DNA from: Chara braunii
Lineage: Eukaryota; Streptophyta; Charophyceae; Charales; Characeae
NCBI GenBank assembly: GCA_003427395.1
Contig: BFEA01000108.1
Coordinates: forward strand, 2,907,891 to 2,971,890
Direction: 5' to 3'
DNA length: 64,000 bases
Both the position numbers and the translations under genes were made by a program. Shown piece by piece: positions 11,440 to 23,397 of the stretch. Positions within the stretch are counted from its first letter, which is position 1; the number at the start of each line of letters is the position of its first letter. Under the pieces are notes generated by a model. That model had not been told where the DNA came from. It did not search any database and was given only the letters and a program-made list of their open reading frames with translations.

Positions 11440-12217
11440 GTTGCCGGCGTTCGGGACGGGCCGAACGCCCGGACCCGAACGCCCCGACCCGAACGCCCGA
11501 ACGTTGGGGACCCCTTCTCGACACGTTCGGCTGTTCGGCCGAATGCGAACCCAAAAAAAAAAAAAAAAAAAAAAAAATAAAAATAAAAAATAAAAAAAAT
11601 CAGAAACAAATATACGTTATGCATAAGAATAAACTAAATAACATTTGCCTCAACGTTACATCCAAATTCTTTACCAAATTTGAAATAAAAATCAACTACT
11701 GAAAATAAATAATAATGATAAAAATTAGCGGAAAACAAACGAGAATGAAATTATTGAGTGAACGAGCACGTTCTTGACACCGCCATTTTTGGCGATTTTC
11801 CGTTTTTTTTTGGCAATGATAAATACCATGAAAATTTATATATCTGTATCTTACATGATAGAGAATTAACAAAATAAAATTTTAAAAAATAGTAATTTTT
11901 TTCATGCACCGAAATAAAGCAAAAACAAAAAGTCAGAAATGAGAAAAACAAATTAGCGAATGGGCAAGCAAGTTTTGACACCACCATCTTTGCCGATTGT
12001 TCATGTTTTTTTGGAAGAACAGATTGACTTTAAAATTAACAGGGAGATACATTACATCACAAAGAACTCACACAAAAAAATTCAGAAAAAAACTAATAAT
12101 ACTTAGGTCCCAAAATAATTTCTTGCGGGGTCTGAATCCTTTCAGGTTCGGGCCCCGTACGGGGACCCGTTCGGGGGTCAACTTAGGGCCCTCCGTACGT
12201 TCGGCCTGGCAACCCTG
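11436..12217. mobile_element. hAT-like non-autonomous DNA element (782 bp)
   Basis: The ends are AAGGGTTGCC at 11436 and GGCAACCCTG at 12208-12217, an inverted pair differing at one base. The 8-base flanks are ATTATAGT (11428) and ATAATAGT (12218). The copy of the left flank at 318-325 is a perfect match to the right one. Eight-base duplications are the hAT signature. The GC-rich ends repeat CGAACG/CGTTCG several times (11448-11545 and 12140-12205). The AT-rich middle has a diverged internal duplication (about 11752-11850 and 11950-12050). No transposase is encoded. Confidence 0.6.
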
Positions 12218-12465
12218 ATAATAGTAGTATTAAAAGATATAAAAATTAAGAAATAATAAATAAATAAAACTATAAAATAATTAAAATAATAAATAATTAA
12301 TATTAAAAAATAATATATGAAAAAACATAACTCCTGGTAGAACAAGTTATGAGATACATAATTAAACACACAAACAAAAACAACAATCCTAAAACTGATA
12401 CACCTATGCGGCATACAGAAAGCGCGTTGTGTTCTCCTTCCCCCCACCCTGCCCACCAAACGGAA

Positions 12466-12795
12466 ACGACGCATTCAAACAAGGTTACCGCCAATATTTT
12501 CAAATACGACAATCTTCAAATTACGTAGAAATACCGGCAAAAATATGTGCTCACGCATTACCTATCCTACGATCTGAGAATGCACGCCATAGCCTACAAA
12601 CCACTGTGACATAGGACAAAGAAAACTCTTAAACGACGCATCCAAATAAGAGTCATCGCCGGTATTTTTCCATAAGACAACCACCAAATTACACACAATA
12701 CCGCCAAAATTATGTGCTCGCATATGTCCCTGTCGTACGATCTGAGAGTACACGCCATAGCCTACAAACCACTGCAACATAGGACAAACTAACAT
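12466..12795. repeat. Two-unit tandem repeat, period about 167 bp
   Basis: ACGACGCATYCAAA starts at 12466 and again at 12633. Each unit contains the shared block GCCATAGCCTACAAACCACTG (about 12587 and 12758) followed by ACATAGGACAAA. The second unit has several substitutions and indels, so the duplication is old. No coding frame is convincing. Confidence 0.75.
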
Positions 12796-13823
12796 GACAA
12801 CATAACACCCCTCGTACCGTCCCTTTTAAAAAAACAACGTGGCTACAACGCATGAGTTAGACATATTACTCGCATAACCGCCTCTTATTGGAACAACTCT
12901 ACACACAGATCCGCTTCCTAAAAAAACATATGTTACCATACCCATGACTATAATGAATGCATCACCCACCACCCCAAATCTACCGTACGCATCACACCCT
13001 TCTCCTGTTCTACAAAATACACGATCAACCTTTAGCATGAGTGTTGTTGGACTATCCCTTACTTCCTCTATGCATTATCTTTGTTTGAAATTGATACTTA
13101 TATACCCACTTGCACCTAGATGTCTGCAGTGCTTCCTGCTATGCACAATCATGTTTCAGGTTACACTGGTATTCCACGCTCTCACCGAATCCCTGCCCGC
13201 ACACTACATAACACGTACTAGCTCTCTACCACCACCATGGTCCTGCCCGATTGCTGCGCCAGACACATTCCTGACTACGCATTGTGATCCTAACCGCGCA
13301 ATTAAGGGCGCGTCCTCAGTGCTGCAGACAGTGACACGTGGCATCTGATCTCTAAGAGAACCTGATGGCAACCATCGAAGACACGTCGTCCTCTGCATAA
13401 GTGTTTCGCACTCAGGTATGGATCTGCATACTCTTACCACCGTGTGTCTGCGTTATGCGCAAAAAAACCTATCGTCTCTTTCCCTCCTCGAAATCCTTCC
13501 ACTACCACTGAAACACACACATAACCCCCTAACATGAGCCAAAGTTTGTCCCTCTGATGAGATGCTATAGGTGCTAAGCCGCGAAAAACACGCTTCAGGA
13601 CATGCACCCTCCTTATGGTTGTCTTCAACAACCATCTCTAACCTCAACCTAACCTCTAATCTACTCCCCCCTAATTGCTGATTGAAAAATCCTCTGATTA
13701 TACTAAATTAAAATTCCTCTCTTAAACCCCATTTGTGTCGAGCCTGCTGCTAACTATTCGCTCGTTTACGATTGGACAGATACATGGTCTGATTCCCCAT
13801 TGTATATGGGGTAGCCGTGTTAT
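12796..13823. other. No gene recognised
   Basis: Compositionally ordinary sequence. The longest frame (134 codons from 12944) has no recognisable motif and reads as low-information Ser/Thr/Leu text, so I do not call it. Confidence 0.5.
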
Positions 13824-13836
13824 ACACACACACATA

Positions 13837-13881
<45 letters not shown>

Positions 13882-13889
13882 ATACACAC
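13824..13889. repeat. (CA)n microsatellite
   Basis: CA repeats with a few ATA interruptions. A GC-rich palindromic stretch follows, with GGCCTGTGGG near 13960 and CCCACAGGCC near 13987. Confidence 0.9.
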
Positions 13890-14227
13890 TTGCTCACTGC
13901 AGCATGCCTCTAGCTGTCATGGCCTAGAGCTAGGGCTATCTGGCTATTTTGCCTGTTCGGCCTGTGGGACCAGGCCGAGGCCTAAACCCACAGGCCGTGT
14001 GTTCATTTAGGCCAGTCCAGTCCTGCTCGGCACCACTGTCGTAATACCCCAGTTGCAGTCTGTTTTCACAACTTTTCAGCCTCATTCTTCATTTGCACAG
14101 TTTGAAGTATGTGCATGTTGTGTTTGCGTTGGAGCTGTGTTGTCCCTTGTAGCTCCATCTCCATCTCCCCAATCCTCATCCCGTCGTTTTGATCCTAACG
14201 GATTGTCATCCCGGCGGATCCGTCACA

Positions 14228-14239
14228 TTGGTATCAGAG
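14228..14239 (+). promoter_or_regulatory. LTR retrotransposon primer-binding site (tRNA-iMet type)
   Basis: TTGGTATCAGAG is the standard plant LTR-element primer site complementary to initiator tRNA-Met. It directly follows ...GTCACA, a plausible LTR 3' end. It may belong to the decayed Gypsy element that becomes recognisable after 17640, with later insertions between them, or to a separate remnant. The 5' limit of the LTR was not found. Confidence 0.5.
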
Positions 14240-14393
14240 AGGGAACGGTCCTCGCTCCCACCCATCCCATCCCGATGGGTTCACCAAGGTCGCCGCACGC
14301 ACGCGCACCACGTGCCGATACTTCCCCAAACCCGCCCCACACCGCCCCGCTCGCGGATTATATTATACTATCAATATCCAGGAATGCACCTGT

Positions 14394-14458
14394 CAGGATT
14401 TGGACCTGGGCAATTGCAAGCCATGCACGTGCATAGCCAGTGGCTTAACACACTAGCC
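14394..14458 (-). repeat. tRNA-like (possible SINE head) sequence
   Basis: Read on the minus strand it has a B-box-like GGTCCAAATCC (14396-14406) and, about 35 bases upstream, an A-box-like TAGTGTGTTAAGCCACTGG (14437-14455). The T arm would pair 4 of 5 bases. There is no full cloverleaf and no CCA end. This could be a tRNA pseudogene or part of a SINE. Confidence 0.35.
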
Positions 14459-14744
14459 AAACTCTATGCATGTCCTAGTAGCATGACACGTTGGTGTTGA
14501 AGAGTATCATGGTAGCCATTTACCTTCCCTCCCCCCCCCCGTTGGCGAGCGTCGAGCAACTAGCGACAAGACAACTATTTGCAACCCCCTCCTCGCCATC
14601 GTGCCTGTTGCTGCATGCGCACGTGACTGGTGGCTGCCTGTTGTGCTGCATGGTGGCCTGATGAGGATCTTGAAACCCCCCCTGGCTAGAAGGTTGCACT
14701 ATAGTGGCATCTAGGTGGTTGATCAAAATCTCAACATACCCAAA

Positions 14745-14772
14745 TGATGATGATGATGATGATGATGATGAT
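14745..14772. repeat. (GAT)n microsatellite
   Basis: About nine GAT units on the plus strand. Confidence 0.9.
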
Positions 14773-14944
14773 TATAATATTTTCTACTGCTGCAGCGGCA
14801 GTTTGACAGCAGTGAAGCCCCCTCTTGCTATGGGGCTGCGCGACTGTGCAATTATGGTTGGTAGTATCATCATTATTTTTTTATTGTAATGGCAGCAGAC
14901 CAACAACACCTTCAGGATCTTGGTAGTGTTCTCTGCTCTTGGCC

Positions 14945-15520
14945 ACCCAAGAGATTGGTATAACCTCCCAACTCACTAACCTACTCTCTCCCAACCCTTT
15001 TTCTCTCCCCTCCTCCCATCATCTAATCATATTTTCTAAATCTATCACTACTCCCCCATCCTACCTCACTCTTCTTTCTTTTTTTTCCTCCTTTTTTCCT
15101 CTCCTTCCTACTGTTCCTTCATACCCTTCCCTCTTGACTCATCTTCCGCAATTACCCCCCCCCCTCTCCTCCTTACTCACTCTCTTTCACTAATCTTTCC
15201 TAATATTCTCCAACTTTTCCATCCTTTTCTCTCCCATTCTCTCACCCTCCTCTCCCCGTTCCCTCCTCCAACTACAACCCTATTATCTCCCCACTTCCCA
15301 CTTCAATTTTTTTCTCTTTATCACATATTTCTCTTTTTTTCCATTACTTTTTCATCCCCCCCCCCCCCCCCAACTTCGAATTTTTCTGTTTTTTTTCTTT
15401 TGTTTTTCTCTTTGGTTTCAAAGTTTTATTTTTTTCCCCAAAAGTCGAATTTATTTCCTTTTTTTCTTTTTTTTTAATTCTAAAAATTTAAATTTTGCAG
15501 TGGCACCTTTATATCTTATT
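14945..15520. other. Pyrimidine-rich stretch, no gene
   Basis: Long C/T-rich tract with runs of C and T (for example 14 C around 15358). It has no supported coding frame. Confidence 0.6.
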
Positions 15521-15544
15521 AGGACTTAATTATTTATACTATTA

Positions 15545-15729
15545 GCACACATTTTGACCCATTGGGGATAGCGAAGTGTTGTCGAAATTTTCTTATTTCT
15601 CCTTGCTCTCTTCTTCCAATACATTTTGACCCCTTGGGGGTAGCAAAGTGCTGACATAATTTTTCTATTTTTTTTACTTAGTCATTCCTTTTGACAACAT
15701 ACTTGAACCCCATGGGGGTAACGAAACAC
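15545..15729. repeat. Diverged tandem repeats with a GACCCCTTGGGGGTA core
   Basis: Three related units carry the near-palindromic core followed by AGCGAAGTGYTG: at about 15552, 15624 and 15703. A fourth core occurs at about 17318, after the inserted element ending at 17152. Spacing is about 70-80 bases. Function unknown. Confidence 0.6.
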
Positions 15730-16416
15730 CTATGTAACCGAGCGTTCATTGAACGCGGGTTCAGCGTTCAGAAACTGAACGCAGTGAACGAGCGTTCAAT
15801 GAATGCACGTTTACAACATGAACGGGTTAGCGCAGGTAGGAATACTGGGGGGAAGAGGTGGGAGGTGGGTTGATTCGGCAAGTGGGGGTTGTGGGGGGTC
15901 GTGAAGGGGGTATCCCCCTCATCCCTGTTTTTGAGGGGGGGAGAAGGAAAAACTCGAAAAACAAAAGGAAAAAAAAAAAGTATTAGACCCCTACTTGCGG
16001 CGCATCCCATGCACAGGGGAGCGACACATGTGGCGCAGAGCACAGGTGCATGCACGCACACGCACATGATGCAACACATCCAAAAAAAAAAGAAAAAAAA
16101 AAGTTCTGGGTGGGGTGGCCAAACACTCCCCTCATTTCTGAAATTCAGAAACCAAGAGGGAGAAAAGTTAGGGTCACGCCACACCCCAAAATCGTGGGCA
16201 CAAGAATTCGCTTCCTTTTTGTGTCCAGCCTCTTTACCGAGGGACCCTTACAACAAATTATCTAGGACCCCACGTGCAGCAGAGGTGAACTTCAACTTGT
16301 CAGCGTGAGCAGAGAATATATAGTCTGGATTCGAATTCAGGTTTGTGCATCTCGATTATGGGTCACTATCTTTTTTTTTCCCGTTTTCTTTTCTTTAATT
16401 TGTGCAGTGGCCCTAA

Positions 16417-16530
16417 GGGCCTCTATTCACCACATGCACAACAAACAAAATATATGGCGGTGTATTATTCCACCTTTTGCAGAAGATTCATTCTAATTTT
16501 GCACATTCCGTGAGTAGTGCAACCAAGCCT
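16417..16530. mobile_element. Short Tourist-like element, form without U6 segment
   Basis: It begins GGGCCTCTATTCACC and ends GAGTAGTGCAACCAAGCCT. It shares the block GCAGAAGATTCATTCT and the arrangement of the U6-bearing element at 36004-36195 but lacks its snRNA-like segment. Left flank TAA, right flank TGA, so the 3-base duplication is imperfect. Confidence 0.5.
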
Positions 16531-16762
16531 TGAGAATCATGTGCAGAGACCAACACGGCCTAGCTACGTGAGCAACCCATAACTGCCGAAACACAGACCT
16601 GAATTTGAATCTTGAGTATATATTCGGCCAGCTCATGCTGGACTCCATACTCACTGGCTGGCAGTGCCTGCCTAGATTTTGGTGGAGAGTCTATGCTTTA
16701 TTGCTGCGAGGACCCTCCCAATTGCCTGCATTGGCCCTCTGAGCCGTGCTAAGGGGATTCTC

Positions 16763-16763
16763 T

Positions 16764-16820
<57 letters not shown>
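16763..16820. repeat. (CT)n microsatellite
   Basis: Uninterrupted CT repeat, followed about 30 bases later by a run of about 20 A and a TG-rich stretch. Confidence 0.9.
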
Positions 16821-16823
<3 letters not shown>

Positions 16824-17799
16824 CCCTCACACCCTGTATGCACACATACCCGTAAAAAAAAAAAAAAAAAAAAAAGGATTGACTGCATGTGTGTGTGTGT
16901 GCATATGTCTGTGTGTGTATGTGTATGCGTGTATATATGTCTGGGTGGGGGTACTTCGTGATTTTGTTTTTCACTTTTTTGTGAATGTCACGTGGCCTAG
17001 GGTGGTGCATGACACGCACATGCTGGCAGGGGGTGCGCGTTCGATTTTTTCCCGCCCCCTGCCATGTGACACGTTTGAACGCAGCCCACGATCGTTTGAA
17101 CGCGGACGTTCGAACGCGAACGCACGTTCACCACGTTCAGACGGTTACATAGCGAAACGCTGCAAAATTTTTTGAAAAATCTAAAACTTAGTTTTTTCTT
17201 CACTCTCCTCCACCTCTTCATTTCTTTCCTTCTTTATTTATTGTTCTAATAAAATTAATTTGCGACAGCTTACAACTTAGTGTGCTTCTCTTGGTCTCTC
17301 ATTCCTGTTCACACATTTTTTACCCCATGGGGGATAGGGAAATGCTACCGAAATGAAAAAAATATATATTATTTATCTTTTTACCTTTTGTTTATTTTTT
17401 ATTAATTTATTTTTTTCTTTTATTTTCATCTAAAAATTGCACATTTATTTATTTTTCTTGATTGGGTCCATGGTTGTTATTTTATTTTCTTGATTGGGTC
17501 GCTGCTACTCTACTCTAACCCCCTAAACTTCGGTCATTTTTTTTTAGGATTTTATAGGGCTTAGGGTTCTCTTAACCCCCCTCCTCTCCCGCCTCTTCCC
17601 GTCGGGCACTTCTGGACCTGAACTGATCCTCTCCCCTTGACCGACTTCGTGCCACCCTCTCACGCGCGACCTGCTGGTCATGGAGCACTCCTGCTCACGA
17701 CTATCCACCTCGCTACCACGATCCCCTTCCTCTCACTGGTGGATCTCTTTCTCCAGACACCAGCCCATCCCCTTCCCCACCTCCTTTTCCACATCCCAC

Positions 17800-19260
17800 C
17801 ATGTCTACTACCAAGCGTCCACCACACATGGATGAGAGGACATCCAAGGAAATTTTTGCGGCACCATCTATCTCTCAGGCACCCGTTCAGTCAACAGTTT
17901 CCGGTCGGGCCGCCATGGACTTTGAGGTCGACTTCGCGACCCTCCTTGCACCAATGTAAGTGCGTCTCGATGCATTTTGACCCATATAGATGCAACTCAA
18001 TGCGCTTGTCCTTGACATAAACCGCCTCAAGGGATCTCCCTATCGTTCCTCCCACCACTCCCACACTCCATCCCCTATCAACTCCCGATACGGTTCCCCA
18101 CGACTCCAGACACGGAGACGTGGTGGTTCCCCCTCCTCCGAGGCTTAGGCCTAACACTCACCCTCAACTATGGTGACTGATGTTGCCGCTCAGACCACCC
18201 CGTTTGTTGAGGCCCCTTTATCAACCCCTGTTGCTTCTGCCGCCTCGACGATTGTCGTAGGCACTGCTCGTCAGACACCAGGAGCTCCCCAAACAGGCTT
18301 TCTGATGCTGCTTCCCAGCTTCCCGCACCGGCCGTGGCATTACGACTCAGAGTTCTCCCTTCCCACCCCCCCTGACTCCTCACTTCCTGTTGCCAAGGTA
18401 CCCTCTCCGACCGCTCCACCTTCGACCCCACGCACGTAGTGAGTGGTTACCTTGCAGGCCATTATGGCACAACTCCAAGTAGAGATACTTACCCTGAGAC
18501 AGCCTCACGCTTCATAGGCTGCTCACCCTTCATCTCCCTTCACTACTACTACTTCGGACTTGCAGGCTCATTTCCCTCGACTTGCTCCTCCCCCCCTACC
18601 CTTCCACCTCGCCACTTCGTCATAGTTGTTTGCGACCGTTGCTTCCATCTCTGTTGGACCTTTCACCATCAGCTATGACCCACAACCTGCTCTCGCTCCC
18701 ACCCCTGCACCGTGAACGACCCCGACTTTTGCCGCCGCAGTGCAGGTCCCTCAACCTCTCTCCCCTCGCTGCTAGCACAACGGTCCCCCCTTTGTACGCC
18801 TATCGGATATACCCAATTACGATGCAATTACGTGTCGCATTGGTTGCAGACAGCCACACATGCACTGACGCTGATGAACACTAGTCAAGAGTGCTCTCTG
18901 TCCGCAACAGAATTGCGAGGCGGAGCTTTCACCCCATAGGGGAACTATTATACCCATCGTACTCGCTCAGCTGAGGCTCCCACTTTCGCGGACTTCACCG
19001 CCTTTCATCACGACCGCTATGACGCTGGGCACAAGGCGATCGACGCCTTAGTAAGTAGGGTCACCCAAACCTGATGGCCCGAGTCCTCCACACAGATAAA
19101 CTTGTAGCGTCACATCCAGTTGTTTTAGGAAACCCGCCTCATTTTCGATGAGACGATCAACAAGTTTTTCGTCAGTCCCCTGCTTGATTACCGCATAGAA
19201 CTTTGGAGGCAGACCTTCACGTCCACAAAGCAAGCCAACGAGGTTGCTCGACAGTACTAG
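17800..19260 (+). pseudogene. gag-like region of the decayed Gypsy element
   Basis: An ATG near 17800 opens MSTTKRPPHMDERTS, and a Pro/Ser/Thr-rich text continues with repeated TAG stops. The stretch around 19130-19260 (IFDETINKFF...LLDYRIELWRQTF) reads like a capsid-type helical region. I see no zinc knuckle. The assignment rests on position upstream of pol and on composition, so it is tentative. Confidence 0.4.
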
Positions 19261-20869
19261 AAGATACAGAGTCGCTTATTTGATGCCCCATTCTCTTCGC
19301 GACCCTCCGCGCCACCCAATGACGAGGCACCACTTGAGGCCGTTCGTCGTTCTTCGGCCGCTTTCGCCGCTCAGCTTAGCCTGTAGCGTCCTTCTCTTGG
19401 CGCTATAGTATGAGCACGATGACGACTCTACGACAGAGGTCGACCCTATCCTTGGGGACGCCCTTGAGGACCTTGAGCTTTGGGATGTCTTCCAATACCA
19501 CTTGAATAACGAAACTATCCCGATGGCCGACTGCTTGCAGATGACGATGTCCGCCATAGGTTGTGCTCGTAGTCTGCTTACACAGGTTGGCGCCCGCACG
19601 TTCGTTGTTCCTTAGGTGGACCTCCTACAAGGTTTCGTCCCTCTTCGCGGAGGCCCGTCACAATTGTCTTCGTTGATGTCAAGATTGACACACCCCCTCA
19701 TCGTATTCATACCAGGTCACCTTCGATTGACACTACGCTGACATTTCTCGTCAGCGGGGTTCTTACCCCCAAAGCCCTGCCCGACCAGTCTCATCCATCT
19801 AGCCACGGTGTAGTGTACCGCCGAGGCCTCGCACGTAGCCGGCTTCCCGACCATCTAGTCGCGGTTTGGTCCTTTGGCTACCACACCAGAGGATCCTCAG
19901 GACACGATAGGTACAGTTCCCTCTACCCTGCCATCTGTTGAGGTACCGTCGGCCCCACAACAAACCGCCGTATCTTGTCCTTTTCCTTAGAGACTTCTAA
20001 CGCATCGCTCCATTCGCACAACTCATTGTAGTGCTCAGTTGGCGACTCGCGACGATGTTCTGCCATCTCTCCTGGATTTGAGCATTCTTCAGGCTCGTCA
20101 GGAGCTACTCACGAGGCACGTAAACGTCCTCCGTCGTCTTCTCGCCTTGCTCTTAGAGCTTGATCGCAACCTCCCTATCATTCCCATTCGCCTGGGGACA
20201 TGTATGAGGGTGCAACACGTTTTATGAGACTCCGGCTCGCAAGAAGATTTTGTTCACCTTTGCGTGGTTGAGGAAGCTCGTCTAGCTACCTCAGGGTCTC
20301 GCTCTCTTATCTTCGTTACCCTTTGAGATAATAAGATGCAACGTTTCTTCGATCGGACGGTACCCGACCTCCTGTTTTCCCTCACCCGCCAACCATCGGA
20401 TAGTACTTAGGCGCCTCGGCGCCACCATTCCTCCACATACTTCAATGTGGAGGAAACTATGTACGACTTTATCCTTGACACTCCTTTGTCTCGCAAGTTC
20501 CGTGACACAAAACCAAAATGGGCGAATGAGACAGTCGTTCTCACCTGTCGAGTCCCCTTCATCGGCACTACGGGTGACACCCCTCCCGATCTACCTCCCT
20601 AGGACCCTTATCCTTCCGGGTTCCACTCGAATATTGCCTTCACCCCCCCCCACCAATTCGCTCAGTTCCTGCATCAAAAGAACGTCACTCTCTACTCGGT
20701 GAACATCATGAATCGTTTTCAATACGATCCCCTCTTTATAGATGTTGAGTTCATCTCCTTGGAGCTTGATCCCTTTGACCCTTCCTCCATTTCCGCGACC
20801 CTCATCTCTACATTCACCCTCAGTCTGCGGATACGTCTTCGACATCCTTGGTTCCTCTGTTGTTCACTG

Positions 20870-21810
20870 GGGAGTCCACACATACGTTTCGTGCTGACGG
20901 GGACGCTAAGGAACTCACTCGGTTCACTACCGCCATTCATGACCTGATTCGAAAGTACCGTGATGTATTTCCGCCGTATTTTTTATACAGCGGAATCCTT
21001 CCGATGCGAGATGTTGATCATTCTATCCAACTCGTGCCTGACTATCGTGTCCTCCATTAGACACCTTACCGACTTTCGATTCCAAAGGCGAGGGAACTCA
21101 AGCATCAGCTTGAGAAACTCCTTCGACTGGGTTTCATTAAAACCAGTAACTCCCCGAGGGGTGCACCTGTCCTCTTTGCTCGCAAAATGGATGGAACCCA
21201 CCGCCTCTACATTGATTATCGCGGCCTTAACCGTTATACGATTAAGAACAACTATCCCATGTCGTGCATAAATAAATGAGTTTGATTGTCTCGAAGGCAA
21301 CATTGTCATTACGAAGATTGATCTTCCTAGCGGTTCCCACCAGATTCACGTTGCCGTAGAGGATTAACTGAAGACCGCCTTCAGATCGTGCTTCGGTCAC
21401 TACGAGCTCATGGTGATGCCATTCCGCCGCACCGATGCACCCGCCACCTTACAGACGACGATGAATGATATCTTCAGGGACATCCTTGAAGAATACGTTC
21501 TCGTATACCTGGACAACATCTTGGTCTACAGTCGCACCTCGGTCGCACCTTAGAAGATCATCTTAGATACCTCTGAGACGTCCTGAAGCTTTTATGCAAG
21601 CATGACTCTTATGCCAGGCTTAGTAAGTGTCACTTTACCTAGCGCAAAGTGAACTTTCTGGGGCACTATGTGTTTGACCAGAATCTTCACATGAACGACG
21701 CGAAGATCGGTGCTATTGTGGAGTGACCCATCCCTACCTCTACTAAGCATCTTCGCAGTTTCCTAGGCCTCACTGGTTACTACAGTGCTTTCATCTGGGA
21801 ATACGCTAGG
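20870..21810 (+). pseudogene. Reverse transcriptase of the decayed Gypsy element
   Basis: Recognisable blocks in order: [73 protein letters not shown], then [14 protein letters not shown] (21494-21535), where the catalytic YLDD has become YLDN. Further on come SKCHF, VNFLGHYV and LRSFLGLTGYY in a third frame (to about 21790). Against the usual Gypsy pattern the in-frame stops fall where CAG, CAA, CGA or TGG codons are expected. The enzyme would be inactive. Confidence 0.75.
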
Positions 21811-21839
21811 TATTCCTACCTCCTTACCTCCACCCTCCT

Positions 21840-22330
21840 CTGGAAGAACCCGTCATGGTTTGGACACCCCTTTGTAAGGATGATTTTCGTGTCCTCAAGA
21901 AGATGCTGACGTGCGAGTTCTTCATCTCCCCGATTTTGATCGTCCTTTCATAGTCATCACCGATGCGTCCGATTTTGCAATAGTAGTTGTACTTTTTCAA
22001 TTGTTTCCTTCCCCACATGACTCTCCTTATCCCTATATTACCCACTTTCTTCCTCCTCCTACTGACACTACTTCTCGAATGACGCTTACCCTTTCACCAC
22101 TGTCGTCCACTGACAGTCCTCCCGTTACTTACTCTCCGACCATTACAGAGGATGGGACTGTCAAGGCTCGTGCTGGGGATTGTTCAATCGTTTTATACTC
22201 CCGTCGATTACTGCATGCTATGATATACTACACTGCTGATTAACGTGAGGTTCTTACAATAGTTTATGTTACCCGACACTGACGTCATTAACTGCACGGG
22301 GCGCCCTTCAATGTGCACACAGACAATTCT
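21840..22330 (+). pseudogene. RNase H region of the decayed Gypsy element
   Basis: The frame at 21911-22243 begins HLPDFDRPFIVITDASDF, the start of a Gypsy RNase H with the first catalytic Asp. It ends SRRLLHAMIYYTAD, then a stop, then REVLTIVY, the usual ...ERNY...E.L.IV motif. A low-complexity Ser/Thr/Pro insert separates the two halves, which is longer than usual. Confidence 0.6.
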
Positions 22331-22479
22331 CACAAATCACAAGCTTTCCCTTCGACAAACATGCTGGTGGCGTGATATATCCGAGTTTAATTTCACGTGA
22401 TATATCTGAGTTCAATTTCACGTGATATATCCGCGTTCCATTTCACCACTCAGTCTATGAAGGGTGAAACGAACCACGT

Positions 22480-23280
22480 CGTTTATATCTTGTCCTGCCA
22501 TCCTAACCACAATCAATAACCCATCCACCTTGCAGCCATCTCGGTCACCACCGTTAATCAGTCGGTGATCGATGTATATCACACTGAGTACCACTATTAT
22601 CTGAATCATCGCGACATTCACACAACACTGCAGAGTGGGAAGACTGTTCCTTCGTATTCCCTCGGTGACAACGGCCTCGTGTATTGGCATGGTAGATCTG
22701 GTAAGATCGAAGCACGTATATGTGTTTCCTCCACTCTACGTCCAGACCGTAGCAGAGTTCCATGACCAGGCAGTCATCGATCATATGGGTTTCCTCAAGA
22801 TGTTGACCCGTGTTTGCCGCCTATACGCTTGACCGAAGTCCAATGACTTTGTCAAAGCTTTCAGTCAGGAGTGTCATACCTCCCAAGAGGTGAACAGTGC
22901 GAACCACCTTCCATATGGGTTACTTCAGCCTCAACCTATACCCGAGGGTCGTTGGAAGTCCATCTCGATTGATTTTTTTTATCCCCTCCGCCCTCCCACT
23001 GAGCAGGGTCATAATGTTGTTTTGGTCGTTGTCGATCGTTTCACGAAGCATCACGGTGCAGGTTTTGTCCCATGCCACTATCGCATTAGCGCTCGTGAGG
23101 TCACCGACATTGTATTCGACTGAGTCGTGAGAGATCATGACTCGTCTCAAAGCATCATCTCCGACCGTGATCTGCACTTTACTAATGCCTTCAGGCGACA
23201 CCTACACGAGGTGTACGTATCCCAACTTCACTTTTCGTCGTTTTGTCACCCTTGGATTGAAAACTCTCAGTAATATCCTC
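22480..23280 (+). pseudogene. Integrase of the decayed Gypsy element
   Basis: Segments include PEGRWKSISIDFFYPL with the first catalytic Asp (about 22967), VVLVVVDRFTKHHGAGFVPC, and ISDRDLHFTNAF with the second Asp (about 23160). A TGA at 23121 and frame changes break it. The third residue (Glu) is not in a clear context. Confidence 0.65.
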
Positions 23281-23397
23281 CCAACGTAGATTAAGTATGA
23301 TCAGCAGTGATACTTACACTTAGCCCACGCGAAGATTGCGTACAACCACAGGTCGGGTCCAAACACTTGTTCTGCGCTTGACGCCTGCATCGCCCAC

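Larger units (their letters stand above)
15730..17152. mobile_element. hAT-like non-autonomous DNA element (1.42 kb)
   Basis: Perfect 11-base terminal inverted repeats: CTATGTAACCG at 15730-15740 and CGGTTACATAG at 17142-17152. The flanking 8-mers CGAAACAC (15722-15729) and CGAAACGC (17153-17160) match at 7 of 8 bases. Both ends have many GAACG/CGTTC pentamers, a typical subterminal-motif layout. The interior has microsatellites and a smaller element at 16417-16530, with no transposase gene. Confidence 0.7.
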
